In this document: piece after piece, positions 14,988-24,152 of the stretch
Numbering within the stretch: position 1 is the stretch's first letter
Layout: every line of letters begins with the position of its first letter
Source: Streptomyces spororaveus
GTDB taxonomy: Bacteria; Actinomycetota; Actinomycetes; Streptomycetales; Streptomycetaceae
Assembly (NCBI RefSeq): GCF_016755875.1
Contig: NZ_BNED01000005.1
Location: 3,920,001-3,984,000 of the forward strand
Length of the DNA: 64,000 bases
Direction: 5' to 3'
Program-made: the position numbers and the translations under genes
The notes under the pieces: generated by a model
Seen by the model: the letters and a program-made list of their open reading frames with translations, nothing else
Told to the model about the DNA's origin: nothing
Database searches by the model: none

Positions 14988-16751
14988 TCAGGGTCCGGGT
15001 GACACCGACGGGGCGGGGTCCGGGGCGGGGGAAACCGTTCCGCCTGAGCCCTCCGTCGGGGTCGGCGCCGGCGTCGGGGACGGCGGAGGGATCGTCGGCT
15101 CCGTCGGGGTCGGTGTCGGGGTGGGCGGCGGGGTCGGGTCCGGCGAGGGTGCCGGGGTCGCGGGCTGCGTCGGGTCCGGGGTGGGCGCGGGCGTGGCGGC
15201 GGGACGGCCGCGGCCCTGGATGGAGACCACCGCGCCGCTCGGGTCGACCCCGACCCGGGCGCTCCAGGCGCCGACGGGCTGGCCCTCGGGGTCCACGTTG
15301 ATCCGTAGGGTGACCGATTCTCCTGGGGCGAGCGTGCCCGCGGTGCGGCTCGCGCGCAGCCAGGGGGCGTCGGACCAGAGCCGCCAGTCCACCGGGGCGC
15401 CGCCGGAGGCGGTGAGGGTGAGCAGGGTGACGGCGCCCTGGGCGGCTGCGGCCACGGTGAGGCGGCCGGGGTCGCCGGCGTGGTCGGGGGTCGCGGGCGG
15501 GCCGGTGCTGATGACCTCGACGGAGACGTCGGAGGTGGTGTCGCTCGGGGCGAAGCCCGGGCCGCTGGTGGTGGTGGCGGCGTTCCCGGCGTTCTCGTAG
15601 GCGGTCAGCGGGCGGCCGTCGGTCCGTGCGGCCGGGAGTTCGGACTCGCTGGCGGAGATACGGGTGGCGTCGCCGCCGGCGGGCTCGCCGGTCTCGTGGC
15701 CGCCGCGGTACGCCGCCCACAGGGCCAGGACCGGGGCGGCGACGACGGTGGCGACCACGGTCGTGGTCACCACGCGGGCGCGCAGCCGGTCGCGGCGGGC
15801 CGCGCGGTCCTTGGGGTCCATGGGGAAGCCGGTGCGGTCGAAGCGCGGTCCGGGCCCGCGGCCGCGGCCCCGGGCGGAGCGGAGCATCGCGGCGTGGACG
15901 GCGGTGCGGGGGGCGGGTACGAGGGGGAGCGCGGCGGTGTCGAGGCCGCCGGAGCCGGGCCAGGGACCCGCGGCGCCCACGCGTTCGGCGACGCGGCGAC
16001 ATCGGGGGCAGTCGTCGACGTGGCGGACGAGTTCGGTGCGCAGGGTGCTGGAGAGCAGGACGTTGCCGTCGCCGTCGTCGCCGGTGAGCCGGGAGACGCT
16101 GGGGCAGTTGCCGGTCTCGACGACGGCGAGGGCGGCGCGGGTCCGCTCGACCTCGCAGGCGGCGCCGGAGAGCAGCTCGCGGGCGGCGGCCGCGGGGGTG
16201 CCGAGGACGGCGGCGAGTTCGGGGACGCCGAGGCGGTGGCGGACGGCGAGTTCGAGGGCCTCGCGCTGCTCGGGTGTGGTGCCGGCGGCTTCGGGCCAGG
16301 CGAGCCGGGCCAGCTCGGTACGGCGGTAGGCGCTCACGTCAAGCGGCCGGTGGGCGTCCTGGCCTCGGTCGGGTTCCGTTCCGCCACCCGGCGCACGGTC
16401 ACGCCCGGCGTGCTCCGGCGCACGCCGGGCGGAATGCGCTCCCTGTCGTGCGCGCCGTTGCTCGGCCAGCCGGTGCAGGCAGCCCCAGCGGGCGAGTGCG
16501 TAGAGCCAGGCGCGCCGGTCCCCCTCGTCGGGGCAGCGGCTGGGATGCCGCTCGGCCACGGCGAGGACGTCCCCGAGCACGTCGGTCGCGGTGTCGTGGT
16601 CGCACAGGACCGACAGGCAGTACGTGAACAGGCCGTCCAGGTAGGGCTCGTGCCGGAACGGCGGCGGCTGCTCGGTCTCGTGGGGCGTGCGCCCGTGCGC
16701 CCGGTGTGCGCCGGTGCGCGCTGAGGAGTGTGCCTGGCTGCTGCTGTTCAC
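14988..16751 (-). CDS. sigma-like / zinc-finger / transmembrane / BACON-domain fusion protein
   Basis: 587 aa from GTG 16751. Residues 36-100 look like an ECF sigma region 2 (YLDGLFTYCLSVLCDHDTAT..LGDVLAVAERHP). Residues 145-205 look like region 4 (LARLAWPEAAGTTPEQREALEL, then GVPELAAVLGTPAAAARELL). A zinc-binding anti-sigma motif HxxxCxxC follows (H244, C248, C251). One membrane helix lies at about 327-347. Outside the cell there is a BACON-type beta-sandwich (420-512, with WLRASRTAGTLAPGESVTLRINVD) and then a 75-residue Pro/Thr/Ser tail. The domains suggest a membrane-tethered sigma or regulator that senses the envelope. Sigma activity is unproven, since key promoter-contact residues cannot be checked here. 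Confidence 0.85.
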   Translation of the reverse strand: MNSSSQAHSSARTGAHRAHGRTPHETEQPPPFRHEPYLDGLFTYCLSVLCDHDTATDVLGDVLAVAERHPSRCPDEGDRRAWLYALARWGCLHRLAEQRRARQGAHSARRAPEHAGRDRAPGGGTEPDRGQDAHRPLDVSAYRRTELARLAWPEAAGTTPEQREALELAVRHRLGVPELAAVLGTPAAAARELLSGAACEVERTRAALAVVETGNCPSVSRLTGDDGDGNVLLSSTLRTELVRHVDDCPRCRRVAERVGAAGPWPGSGGLDTAALPLVPAPRTAVHAAMLRSARGRGRGPGPRFDRTGFPMDPKDRAARRDRLRARVVTTTVVATVVAAPVLALWAAYRGGHETGEPAGGDATRISASESELPAARTDGRPLTAYENAGNAATTTSGPGFAPSDTTSDVSVEVISTGPPATPDHAGDPGRLTVAAAAQGAVTLLTLTASGGAPVDWRLWSDAPWLRASRTAGTLAPGESVTLRINVDPEGQPVGAWSARVGVDPSGAVVSIQGRGRPAATPAPTPDPTQPATPAPSPDPTPPPTPTPTPTEPTIPPPSPTPAPTPTEGSGGTVSPAPDPAPSVSPGP

Positions 16752-16933
16752 TTGGCGACCGTAGGCGGCACGCCGGTGACGCCCTGGAAGCCTTCGCCAC
16801 TTTTAGCCCTTACGGGTGAACAGATCGGTGGGGTGCTGACGCAGGCCCTGACGCGGTCGCACCGGCACCGCGACCGCCGCCCCGGCCGGCACCCCGGTCC
16901 GCTCTGTCGGTGCGGGCGGCTACCGTGAACGGC

Positions 16934-18346
16934 ATGGCTGCCCGCACCGCTCGTTCATCCGCCAAGGACCGGCCGTCCTACCGCTGTACCGACTGCGGCT
17001 GGACGACCGCGAAGTGGCTCGGCCGCTGTCCCGAATGCCAGGCCTGGGGCACGGTCGAGGAGATGGGCGCGCCCGCCGTGCGGACCACAGCCGCCGGCCG
17101 GGTCTCGACCGCCGCCGTGCCGATCGCGCAGGTCGACGGCCGGACCGCGACCGCCCGCAGCACGGGCGTGGACGAACTGGACCGCGTCCTCGGCGGCGGG
17201 CTCGTGCCCGGCGCCGTCGTCCTGCTCGCGGGCGAGCCCGGCGTCGGCAAGTCGACCCTGCTGCTGGACGTCGCCGCGAAGGCGGCGAGCGACGAGCACC
17301 GCACGCTGTACGTGACGGGCGAGGAGTCGGCGAGCCAGGTGCGCCTGCGGGCCGACCGGATCAACGCGCTGAACGACCACCTCTACCTGGCCGCCGAGAC
17401 GGATCTGTCCGCCGTCCTCGGGCATCTCGACGCCGTGAAGCCCTCCCTGCTGATCCTGGACTCCGTACAGACCGTCGCCTCCCCCGAGATCGACGGCGCG
17501 CCCGGCGGCATGGCCCAGGTGCGGGAGGTGGCCGGAGCGCTGATCCGGGCCTCCAAGGAGCGCGGGATGGCCACCCTCCTCGTCGGCCACGTGACCAAGG
17601 ACGGGGCCATCGCCGGTCCCCGCCTGCTGGAGCACCTCGTCGACGTCGTGCTGAGCTTCGAGGGCGACCGGCACGCCCGGCTGCGCCTGGTGCGCGGCAT
17701 CAAGAACCGGTACGGGGCCACCGACGAGGTCGGCTGCTTCGAGCTGCACGACGAGGGGATCACCGGGCTCGCCGACCCGAGCGGGCTGTTCCTGACCCGG
17801 CGCGCCGAGGCCGTTCCGGGCACCTGCCTGACGGTGACCCTGGAGGGGAAGCGTCCGCTGGTCGCCGAGGTGCAGGCGCTGACCGTGGACTCGCAGATCC
17901 CCTCCCCCCGGCGGACGACCTCGGGCCTGGAGACCTCGCGCGTGTCGATGATGCTGGCGGTGCTGGAGCAGCGCGGCCGGATCACGGCGCTCGGCAAGCG
18001 CGACATCTACAGCGCCACCGTGGGCGGCGTGAAGCTCACCGAGCCGGCCGCCGACCTGGCGATCGCGCTCGCGCTGGCCTCCGCCGCCAGTGACGTCCCG
18101 CTGCCGAAGAACCTCGTCGCGATCGGTGAGGTCGGCCTGGCCGGCGAGGTGCGGCGGGTGACCGGTGTGCAGCGGCGGCTCGCGGAGGCGCACCGGCTCG
18201 GGTTCACGCACGCGCTGGTCCCGGCGGATCCGGGGAAGGTGCCGGCCGGTATGAAGGTCATCGAGGTGGCCGACATGGGCGACGCGCTACGGGTGTTGCC
18301 GCGCGGCCGTTCCCGTACCCCCGCCAGGGAGCGGTCGGCGGAGTAG
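16934..18346 (+). CDS. radA: DNA repair / branch migration protein RadA
   Basis: 470-aa RecA-related ATPase that acts in homologous recombination by processing branched intermediates. The N-terminal zinc finger has Cys18, Cys21, Cys32 and Cys35. Walker A is GEPGVGKS (100-107), [10 protein letters not shown] is the Walker B region, and the RadA-specific motif KNRYG lies at 257-261. The C-terminal third is the Lon-protease-like domain ([21 protein letters not shown]). ATG 16934 fits the usual start just before the zinc finger; the frame is open further upstream without family-like content. It sits directly upstream of disA, as in many Gram-positives, where RadA and DisA interact functionally. 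Confidence 0.97.
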   Translation: MAARTARSSAKDRPSYRCTDCGWTTAKWLGRCPECQAWGTVEEMGAPAVRTTAAGRVSTAAVPIAQVDGRTATARSTGVDELDRVLGGGLVPGAVVLLAGEPGVGKSTLLLDVAAKAASDEHRTLYVTGEESASQVRLRADRINALNDHLYLAAETDLSAVLGHLDAVKPSLLILDSVQTVASPEIDGAPGGMAQVREVAGALIRASKERGMATLLVGHVTKDGAIAGPRLLEHLVDVVLSFEGDRHARLRLVRGIKNRYGATDEVGCFELHDEGITGLADPSGLFLTRRAEAVPGTCLTVTLEGKRPLVAEVQALTVDSQIPSPRRTTSGLETSRVSMMLAVLEQRGRITALGKRDIYSATVGGVKLTEPAADLAIALALASAASDVPLPKNLVAIGEVGLAGEVRRVTGVQRRLAEAHRLGFTHALVPADPGKVPAGMKVIEVADMGDALRVLPRGRSRTPARERSAE

Positions 18347-18406
18347 CGCGCCCGGGGGCAGCCGGGGCGCCCGGGGGACGCCCGGGGGGACGATCCCCTG
18401 GTCAGA

Positions 18407-18422
18407 GGGCCCGTACGGGCCC
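18407..18422. terminator. palindrome after radA (candidate terminator)
   Basis: GGGCCCGTACGGGCCC is a perfect 16-bp palindrome 60 bp after the radA stop and 135 bp before disA. It could fold as a hairpin only with a tiny loop and has no T-tract, so it is a weak terminator candidate. Confidence 0.35.
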
Positions 18423-18472
18423 CTCGCGGGCCGTACCCGGTCAAGCCACGGCGGGGCCGTGGCGCACGCCGG

Positions 18473-18478
18473 TAGACT
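18473..18478 (+). promoter_or_regulatory. putative -10 element for disA
   Basis: TAGACT at 18473-18478 matches the common streptomycete vegetative -10 hexamer. It lies 80 bp before the disA GTG start. No clear TTGACA-like -35 is visible at the right spacing, so the call rests on the -10 alone. Confidence 0.35.
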
Positions 18479-18557
18479 TCTGGATGGTCCGCCCGGCCGT
18501 ACGCACGTCCTCGTGCCCGCGGCGCTGGGCGGCGCAACCCGCGACCGGAGGAGTGCA

Positions 18558-19682
18558 GTGGCAGCCAAGGACGGGGCAGCAGCATCCGGGAAGTCGGGCG
18601 CGAGCTCCAAGCAGGAGGCCATGATGCGCGCCTCGCTGAGTGCGGTCGCACCTGGTCAGCCGCTGCGTGACGGCTTGGAACGGATCGTCCGCGGCAACAC
18701 CGGCGGGCTGATCGTCCTCGGTATGGACAAGAGCGTCGAGGCGATGTGCACCGGCGGCTTCGTCCTGGACGTGGAGTTCACCGCGACCCGGCTGCGCGAG
18801 CTGTGCAAGCTCGACGGCGCGCTCATCCTCGACAAGGACCTCACCAAGATCCTGCGGGCCGGTGTGCAGCTGGTGCCGGACGCGTCGATCCCGACGGAGG
18901 AGACGGGTACGCGGCACCGTACGGCGGACCGCGTCTCCAAGCAGTGCGGCTTCCCGGTGGTGTCGGTGTCGCAGTCGATGCGGCTGATCGCGCTGTACGT
19001 GGACGGCGAGCGGCGGGTCCTGGAGGAGTCCGGGGCGATCCTGTCGCGCGCGAACCAGGCGCTGGCCACGCTGGAGCGGTACAAGCTGCGCCTCGACGAG
19101 GTCGCGGGCACGCTGTCGGCGCTGGAGATCGAGGACCTGGTGACGGTCCGCGACGTGACGGCGGTCGCGCAGCGGCTGGAAATGGTCCGCCGGATCGCGA
19201 CCGAGATCGCCGAGTACGTGGTCGAACTGGGCACGGACGGGCGACTGCTGTCGCTCCAGCTGGACGAGCTGACGGTCGGGATCGAGCAGGAGCGAGAGCT
19301 GGTCATCCGGGACTACGTGCCGGAGCCGACGGCGAAGCGTTCCCGCACGGTGGACGAGGCGCTGGCGGAGCTGGACGCGCTGACGCACCCGGAGCTGCTG
19401 GAGCTGGCGATCGTGGCGCGGGCGCTGGGGTACACGGGCTCGCCGGAGACGCTGGACTCGGCGGTGTCGCCGCGCGGGTACCGGCTGCTGGCGAAGGTGC
19501 CGCGGCTGCCGGGCGCGATCATCGAACGGCTCGTGGAGCACTTCGGCGGGCTGCAGAAGCTGCTCGCCGCGAGCGTGGACGACCTGCAGACGGTGGACGG
19601 GGTGGGCGAGGCCCGCGCCCGGAGCGTCCGCGAGGGACTGTCCCGGCTGGCCGAGTCGTCCATCCTGGAGCGGTACGTCTAG
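18558..19682 (+). CDS. disA: DNA integrity scanning protein / diadenylate cyclase DisA
   Basis: 374 aa. It synthesises the second messenger c-di-AMP from two ATP and scans DNA for branched structures. The N-terminal DAC domain carries the catalytic DGA motif (86-88 in [10 protein letters not shown]) and the RHR motif (119-121 in GTRHRTA). A helical spine and a C-terminal helix-hairpin-helix domain (about 310-370, with [27 protein letters not shown]) bind DNA. GTG 18558 is chosen because a strong GGAGGAG site lies just upstream. In Streptomyces c-di-AMP controls osmotic and cell-wall functions, so it could link to the envelope genes nearby; that link is inference. Confidence 0.97.
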   Translation: MAAKDGAAASGKSGASSKQEAMMRASLSAVAPGQPLRDGLERIVRGNTGGLIVLGMDKSVEAMCTGGFVLDVEFTATRLRELCKLDGALILDKDLTKILRAGVQLVPDASIPTEETGTRHRTADRVSKQCGFPVVSVSQSMRLIALYVDGERRVLEESGAILSRANQALATLERYKLRLDEVAGTLSALEIEDLVTVRDVTAVAQRLEMVRRIATEIAEYVVELGTDGRLLSLQLDELTVGIEQERELVIRDYVPEPTAKRSRTVDEALAELDALTHPELLELAIVARALGYTGSPETLDSAVSPRGYRLLAKVPRLPGAIIERLVEHFGGLQKLLAASVDDLQTVDGVGEARARSVREGLSRLAESSILERYV

Positions 19683-19700
19683 GTTCCGGGCGGGGCCGGG

Positions 19701-20507
19701 TCAGTCCTGCTTGAGGACGAACGAGGTGCGGGCCACCGGCATGCCCGGGGCCTTGACCTCGACCACGTAGGTGTCGGGCGCCGCGGACCCCGGCGGAGGC
19801 GTCTGGCACTGGTCGGCCGCGCTGAACCTGCGGTCCCAGTCCAGTGACTGCTTGGTCTCGCCCTGTGCCGGGAGGCGGTAGAAGGCGTTGCCCGCGCCCG
19901 CCGGGCAGTCGGCCGAGGACCAGACCGCCTTGCTGCTGCTCGCCTGAAGGATGGTCAGGACGGCCTGCTTCGGGCCGAGGTCGATCTTGCAGGTGGTTCC
20001 CGAGGTGTTGCGGGCGACCAGTTCGAGGCGGGGCTTCTCGTTCGCCTCGTACTCGTTCTTCGCGCTCTTGACCTCCCACTGCAGCGCGCCCGGTGCGCAT
20101 GTGGGGAGCGGGGAGTCCGCCGGGACCGGAGCCGGGCCGCCCGCGGCGCCGCCGGAGCCGGAGGCCGCGCCGCCGTTCGAGCCCGTACCGCCGCCCGGTT
20201 CGCCGTTCTTGCCCGCGCCGCCCGTGGAGCCGCCCTCGGAGCCGGTGCTCCCGCCGCCGCCCGACTCGGGGCGGCCGCCGGGGGCCGCGCTGATCGCGGG
20301 TCCGGTGCCGGCCGGACCCGGGGTGATCGAGGTGACGGGGTCGGGGCCGCCCTGGCCCTTTCCGTTCGTACTCGTCCTCCCCCCACCGGAACTGACGGTC
20401 CATACGGCGAGGAGTGCCAGGAGCGCGACGACGGAAGCCAGCACAGCCCTCCGTCGCCAGTAGATGGAGGAGGGGAGCGGCCCGACCGGATTGCGCAGAG
20501 ATCCCAC
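19701..20507 (-). CDS. membrane-anchored secreted protein of unknown function
   Basis: About 268 aa from GTG 20507. One N-terminal membrane helix (RRRAVLASVVALLALLAVWTV, near residues 20-40) is followed by a low-complexity Gly/Ser/Pro region to about residue 130. A folded extracellular domain follows (about 135-268) with four cysteines (PTCAPG, TTCKID, ADCPAG, DQCQTP). Its core has LELVARNTSGTTCKIDLGP and YVVEVKAPGM, a beta-sandwich-like pattern. I do not recognise the family. The open frame extends upstream to 20744 without family-like content, so the start is tentative. It converges with disA. Confidence 0.78.
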   Translation of the reverse strand: MGSLRNPVGPLPSSIYWRRRAVLASVVALLALLAVWTVSSGGGRTSTNGKGQGGPDPVTSITPGPAGTGPAISAAPGGRPESGGGGSTGSEGGSTGGAGKNGEPGGGTGSNGGAASGSGGAAGGPAPVPADSPLPTCAPGALQWEVKSAKNEYEANEKPRLELVARNTSGTTCKIDLGPKQAVLTILQASSSKAVWSSADCPAGAGNAFYRLPAQGETKQSLDWDRRFSAADQCQTPPPGSAAPDTYVVEVKAPGMPVARTSFVLKQD

Positions 20508-20734
20508 GGACGGAACTTTACGAGAGTTCGCGGCCCGATCAGTGCCCCACATGCCGCACGGAGGACTTGATTTGCCGATGATCATCCTGCGGGCGCAATC
20601 GGGGCGGCGAGATCCGGCCGGCGGGTCGCCGCGGACTTCGCCCGCCGGACACCCGCACGGGTGCGGTCGGCCCGGTTCACCGGCCCCGGTCCGGCGCGCC
20701 GGGAGAGGCGAAACGTGCCAGGATGCCGTCTGCC

Positions 20735-21718
20735 ATGACTGCATCCCCCGCTTCCTCCCCGGCCGTATCCACCGACTCCTCCCACGCGCTGCACTCCCCC
20801 GTCATCGCGTGGTTCGACGAGCACGCCCGCGACCTGCCCTGGCGCCGCCCCGAGGCCGGCCCCTGGGGGGTCATGGTCAGCGAGTTCATGCTCCAGCAGA
20901 CGCCCGTCAGCCGGGTCCTGCCGGTCTACGAGCAGTGGCTCGCCCGGTGGCCCCGCCCCGCGGACCTGGCCGCCGAGGCTCCCGGCGAGGCCGTACGGGC
21001 CTGGGGCCGGCTCGGCTACCCGCGCCGCGCGCTGCGGCTGCACGGCGCGGCCGTCGCCATAACGGACCGGCACGGGGGCGACGTACCGCGCGAGCACGGG
21101 CAGCTGCTGGCGCTGCCGGGGATCGGCGAGTACACGGCGGCGGCGGTGGCCTCCTTCGCGTACGGGCAGCGGCACGCCGTCCTGGACACGAACGTGCGCC
21201 GGGTCCTCGCGCGCACCGCGACGGGGGTCGAGTACCCGCCGAACGCGACGACGGCCGCCGAGCGGCGCCTGGCGCGGGCCCTGCTGCCCGAGGACGAAGG
21301 CACCGCGGCCCGCTGGGCGGCGGCCTCGATGGAGCTCGGCGCGCTGGTGTGCACCGCCAAGAGCCCCGACTGCGCGCGCTGTCCGGTGGCCGGGCTGTGC
21401 GCGTGGCGGCTCGCCGGGAAGCCGCCGCACGAGGGACCGCCGCGGCGCGGGCAGACGTACGCCGGTACCGACCGCCAGGTGCGCGGCAAGCTCCTGGCCG
21501 TGCTCCGGGAGGCGGTGGGCGCGGTTCCGCAGTCCGTGCTCGACACGGTCTGGGACGAGCCGGTGCAGCGGGCCCGGGCGCTGGACGGGCTGGTCTCGGA
21601 CGGGCTGGTGGAGCCGCTGGACGGCGGGTTCTACCGGCTGCCGCAGACCCTGCCGCAGCCGGATCCTCACGCACGGACGCAGCCTCGGGCGCAGACGCCG
21701 GGTCACCCGCAGGTCTGA
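20735..21718 (+). CDS. mutY: A/G-specific adenine DNA glycosylase
   Basis: HhH-GPD DNA glycosylase (327 aa) that removes adenine mispaired with 8-oxoguanine. Catalytic Glu50 lies in VSEFMLQQTPVSRV, the helix-hairpin-helix is LPGIGEYTAAAVASFAYG (128-144), catalytic Asp151 is in VLDTNVRRV, and the 4Fe-4S cluster ligands are Cys206, Cys213, Cys216 and Cys222 (C-x6-C-x2-C-x5-C). After the cluster only about 100 residues remain. These look like a short winged-helix piece (VPQSVLDTVWDEPVQRARAL) rather than the full NUDIX-like 8-oxoG recognition domain. ATG 20735 is used; ATG 20723 is in frame and also possible. Confidence 0.92.
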   Translation: MTASPASSPAVSTDSSHALHSPVIAWFDEHARDLPWRRPEAGPWGVMVSEFMLQQTPVSRVLPVYEQWLARWPRPADLAAEAPGEAVRAWGRLGYPRRALRLHGAAVAITDRHGGDVPREHGQLLALPGIGEYTAAAVASFAYGQRHAVLDTNVRRVLARTATGVEYPPNATTAAERRLARALLPEDEGTAARWAAASMELGALVCTAKSPDCARCPVAGLCAWRLAGKPPHEGPPRRGQTYAGTDRQVRGKLLAVLREAVGAVPQSVLDTVWDEPVQRARALDGLVSDGLVEPLDGGFYRLPQTLPQPDPHARTQPRAQTPGHPQV

Positions 21719-21903
21719 CGGAAGCTGACTCAGAGATTCCGCTTCCTGCCGGTAAACCCCAGCTCACGGGGGCTGTTACACAACCTATGGGTGTCCGTGC
21801 GCCCACCGAAGGCTGGCTCGCACAGGCCCGTGACAACCCCTCCGTACCTTCGAATCCGTAGGGCACGGGGATGAACGGGTTGGACGGGTGGAGGCGGTCT
21901 CAG
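21719..21903 (+). promoter_or_regulatory. sigE promoter region (expected CseB target)
   Basis: This is the gap between mutY and sigE. In S. coelicolor sigE transcription depends on the response regulator CseB acting at this position. GTGACA (21830-21835) and TAGGGC (21859-21864) resemble -35 and -10 hexamers, but the 23-nt spacer is too long for a normal promoter, which would suit an activator-dependent one. I could not define a CseB site with confidence. Confidence 0.4.
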
Positions 21904-22464
21904 ATGGCGCACGGTGAGGTACTCGGATTCGAAGAGTACGTACGCACCCGGCAGGACGCGCTGCTGCGCAGCGCCCGGCGCCTGGTCCCGGACCCGACCG
22001 ACGCCCAGGACCTCCTGCAGACCGCGCTCGTACGCACCTACGGCCGCTGGGACGGCATCGCCGACAAGTCCCTGGCCGACGCCTACCTGCGCCGAGTCAT
22101 GATCAACACCCGCACCGAGTGGTGGCGGGCCCGCAAGCTCGAAGAGGTCCCCACCGAGCAGCTCCCCGACGCCTCCGTCGAGGACGGTTCCGACCAGCGC
22201 GCCGACCGCGCGCTCCTCATGGACATCCTCAAGGTTCTCGCGCCCAAGCAGCGCAGCGTGGTGGTCCTGCGACACTGGGAGCAGATGAGCACCGAGGAAA
22301 CGGCCGCGGCGCTCGGAATGTCGGCGGGAACCGTGAAGAGCACTCTGCACCGCGCGCTGGCCCGCCTCCGGCAGGAGCTGGAGAGCCGGGACCTGGACAT
22401 GCGTGCGCTGGAGCGCGGTGACCACACCATGCGGTACGAGGGGCGTGAGCGGTGCGCGGCCTGA
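21904..22464 (+). CDS. sigE: ECF sigma factor SigE (cell-envelope stress)
   Basis: 186-aa ECF sigma factor. Residues 10-75 are region 2 (LLRSARRLVPDPTDAQDLLQTALVRTYGRWD, YLRRVMINTRTEWWRA). Region 4 (about 115-165) includes VLAPKQRSVVVLRHWEQMSTEETAAALGMSAGTVKSTLHRAL. It matches S. coelicolor SigE as I remember it, and the three downstream genes confirm the assignment. SigE directs genes for envelope stress and peptidoglycan/teichoic-acid maintenance. ATG 21904 is selected because SigE-like sequence begins there; an ATG at 21871 is in frame. The 3' end overlaps cseA by 13 nt. Confidence 0.95.
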   Translation: MAHGEVLGFEEYVRTRQDALLRSARRLVPDPTDAQDLLQTALVRTYGRWDGIADKSLADAYLRRVMINTRTEWWRARKLEEVPTEQLPDASVEDGSDQRADRALLMDILKVLAPKQRSVVVLRHWEQMSTEETAAALGMSAGTVKSTLHRALARLRQELESRDLDMRALERGDHTMRYEGRERCAA

Positions 22465-23132
22465 ACGGCCAAGGTTTGTCCGGAGGTTCTCTGGTGCTGA
22501 TGTCGGCGGGGACGGTCGTCCTCGTCGGCACAGCCGTGTTCGCGGTCGGGTGCGCCACCGGCGGCACCGGCCTGCGCGACGGCGGGCCGGCCCGCACCGA
22601 GGCCGTGTCCAAGGCGGCGCCCTCGGGGCCCACCCCCGACGAGTCCGCGTCGGCCTCGTCCGGCCGGCCGCTGAAGAAGGTCGACCCCGTCGGGCTGCTG
22701 TTGAAGGACCCCAAGGTCAGCACGGAGGTCAAACGGGACCTCAAGCCCTGCTCGGGCAAGGAGTACCCGGTGGACGTGAGCTACGGGAGGGTCACCGGCG
22801 GTCCCGTCGTGGACATCGTCGTGAACGTCCTGTCCTGCGCCGATGCCCTGGGCCGCGGCACGTACGTGTACCGGTCGGAGGGTGACGCGTACGAGAATGT
22901 GTTCGCGGACGAACAGCCACCCGTCTACGCGGAGATCGACCGGGGGGACCTGGTGGTCACGAAGCAGGTCTACGGAAAGAGCGACGCGCTCGCCTATCCG
23001 TCGGGCGAGGACGTGATCACGTACCGCTGGAACGGGGAGAAGTTCACCGAGCACGACCGGGTTCACTCGGAGTACAGCAACGTGGTCGACGGCAGCGTCC
23101 AGCCCGCCCCGGCCACGAGTCAGAAGAACTGA
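22452..23132 (+). CDS. cseA: lipoprotein CseA, modulator of the SigE system
   Basis: 226 aa, second gene of the sigE operon, starting at GTG 22452 inside the end of sigE. A hydrophobic stretch (LVLMSAGTVVLVGTAVFAVG, residues 14-33) ends in a lipobox with Cys34 (AVGC), so the mature protein would be an extracellular lipoprotein. After an Ala/Ser/Pro linker, the domain holds VDVSYGRVTGGPVVDIVVNVLSCADALG and YVYRSEGDAYENVF. CseA is known in S. coelicolor to dampen signalling through CseB/CseC. The domain itself has no other recognised motif. Confidence 0.9.
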   Translation: MRGLNGQGLSGGSLVLMSAGTVVLVGTAVFAVGCATGGTGLRDGGPARTEAVSKAAPSGPTPDESASASSGRPLKKVDPVGLLLKDPKVSTEVKRDLKPCSGKEYPVDVSYGRVTGGPVVDIVVNVLSCADALGRGTYVYRSEGDAYENVFADEQPPVYAEIDRGDLVVTKQVYGKSDALAYPSGEDVITYRWNGEKFTEHDRVHSEYSNVVDGSVQPAPATSQKN

Positions 23133-23161
23133 GCACAGAGGAACCGAGGCGAGGCTCCCGC

Positions 23162-23875
23162 ATGGCCGAGACCCATGTCCTGTTCGTCGAGGACGACGAC
23201 GTCATCCGTGAGGCCACGACCCTGGCGCTGGAACGCGACGGGTTCGTGGTCACGGCCATGCCCGACGGTCTGTCCGGCCTGGAGTCCTTCCGCGCGAACC
23301 GGCCCGACATCGCCCTGCTGGACGTGATGGTCCCGGGTATGGACGGCGTGAGCCTGTGCCGCCGGATCCGCGACGAGTCCACCGTCCCGGTGATCATGCT
23401 GTCGGCGCGGGCCGACTCCATCGACGTGGTGCTGGGCCTGGAGGCGGGCGCCGACGACTACGTCACCAAGCCCTTCGACGGGTCCGTGCTCGTGGCCCGG
23501 ATCCGCGCGGTACTGCGCCGCTTCGACCACTCGGGCGGACCGCAGAACGGCGGACCGAACGCGGCCGACAACGGCTCGGACCCCGAGCGGGGGGTGCTCT
23601 CCTTCGGTGACCTGGAGGTGGACACCGAGGGCATGGAGGTCCGCAGAGCGGGCGCCGCCGTGGCCCTGACCCCGACCGAGATGCGGCTGCTGCTGGAGTT
23701 CTCCTCCGCGCCCGGCACGGTGCTCTCGCGCGACCGGCTGCTGGAGCGGGTCTGGGACTACGACTGGGGCGGCGACACCCGCGTCGTGGACGTCCACGTC
23801 CAGCGGCTGCGCACCAAGATCGGCCAGGACCGGATCGAAACGGTCCGCGGCTTCGGCTACAAGCTCAAGGCCTGA
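23162..23875 (+). CDS. cseB: response regulator CseB
   Basis: 237-aa OmpR/PhoB-type response regulator. The receiver domain (3-120) has the acidic cluster DDD (11-13), phospho-acceptor Asp54 in ALLDVMVPGMDG, and the conserved Lys in DDYVTKPFDG. The winged-helix DNA-binding domain (about 148-235) includes LTPTEMRLLLEFSSAPGTVLSRDRLLERVWDYDW and RVVDVHVQRLRTKIG. With CseC it activates transcription of sigE in response to cell-wall damage. It starts 29 bp after cseA, with a GAGGAACCGAGGCGAGG-type purine-rich leader. Confidence 0.96.
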   Translation: MAETHVLFVEDDDVIREATTLALERDGFVVTAMPDGLSGLESFRANRPDIALLDVMVPGMDGVSLCRRIRDESTVPVIMLSARADSIDVVLGLEAGADDYVTKPFDGSVLVARIRAVLRRFDHSGGPQNGGPNAADNGSDPERGVLSFGDLEVDTEGMEVRRAGAAVALTPTEMRLLLEFSSAPGTVLSRDRLLERVWDYDWGGDTRVVDVHVQRLRTKIGQDRIETVRGFGYKLKA

Positions 23876-23963
23876 CCCCCTCCCCTGACCGGGGGCTTCC
23901 CTCCCTCGCGGGCGGGATGTCCCGCTTCATGACGGACCGACACGACCGAGAGGAGGACTCCCG

Positions 23964-24152
23964 TTGAGCTCTGACACCCGCTCCACCGGCGCGCACGGCA
24001 GCGGCCGCCGCGTGCGGGAGCACCGCCCCGGTACGGTCGGCTCTGGCCAAGACCTCACTCACCGGTACCCTGCGGCTCCAAGGCCTTGTGCCGAGAACAC
24101 CTTTCCTCCCCCGGCCGGGGCCGGGACTTTCCACGCAAGAAGACGGGCATGA
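23964..24152 (+). CDS. possible small ORF, or displaced N-terminus of CseC (62 codons)
   Basis: A TTG start at 23964 follows a strong ribosome site (GAGAGGAGGAC, about 23949-23959). The frame runs 62 codons and its TGA (24150-24152) overlaps the cseC ATG by 4 bp (ATGA). The first ~26 codons have strong G/C third positions (MSSDTRSTGAHGSGRRVREH); from about 24040 onward the bias weakens in this frame. Two readings are possible: a real small protein coupled to cseC, or the true N-terminus of CseC split off by a frameshift. I recognise no homologue. Confidence 0.4.
   Translation: MSSDTRSTGAHGSGRRVREHRPGTVGSGQDLTHRYPAAPRPCAENTFPPPAGAGTFHARRRA

Noticed and set aside
18407..18422. GGGCCCGTACGGGCCC palindrome as an operator for disA
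   Set aside because: It lies too far upstream of the -10 candidate and is made of sequence expected by chance in very GC-rich DNA. It is listed only as a weak terminator candidate.
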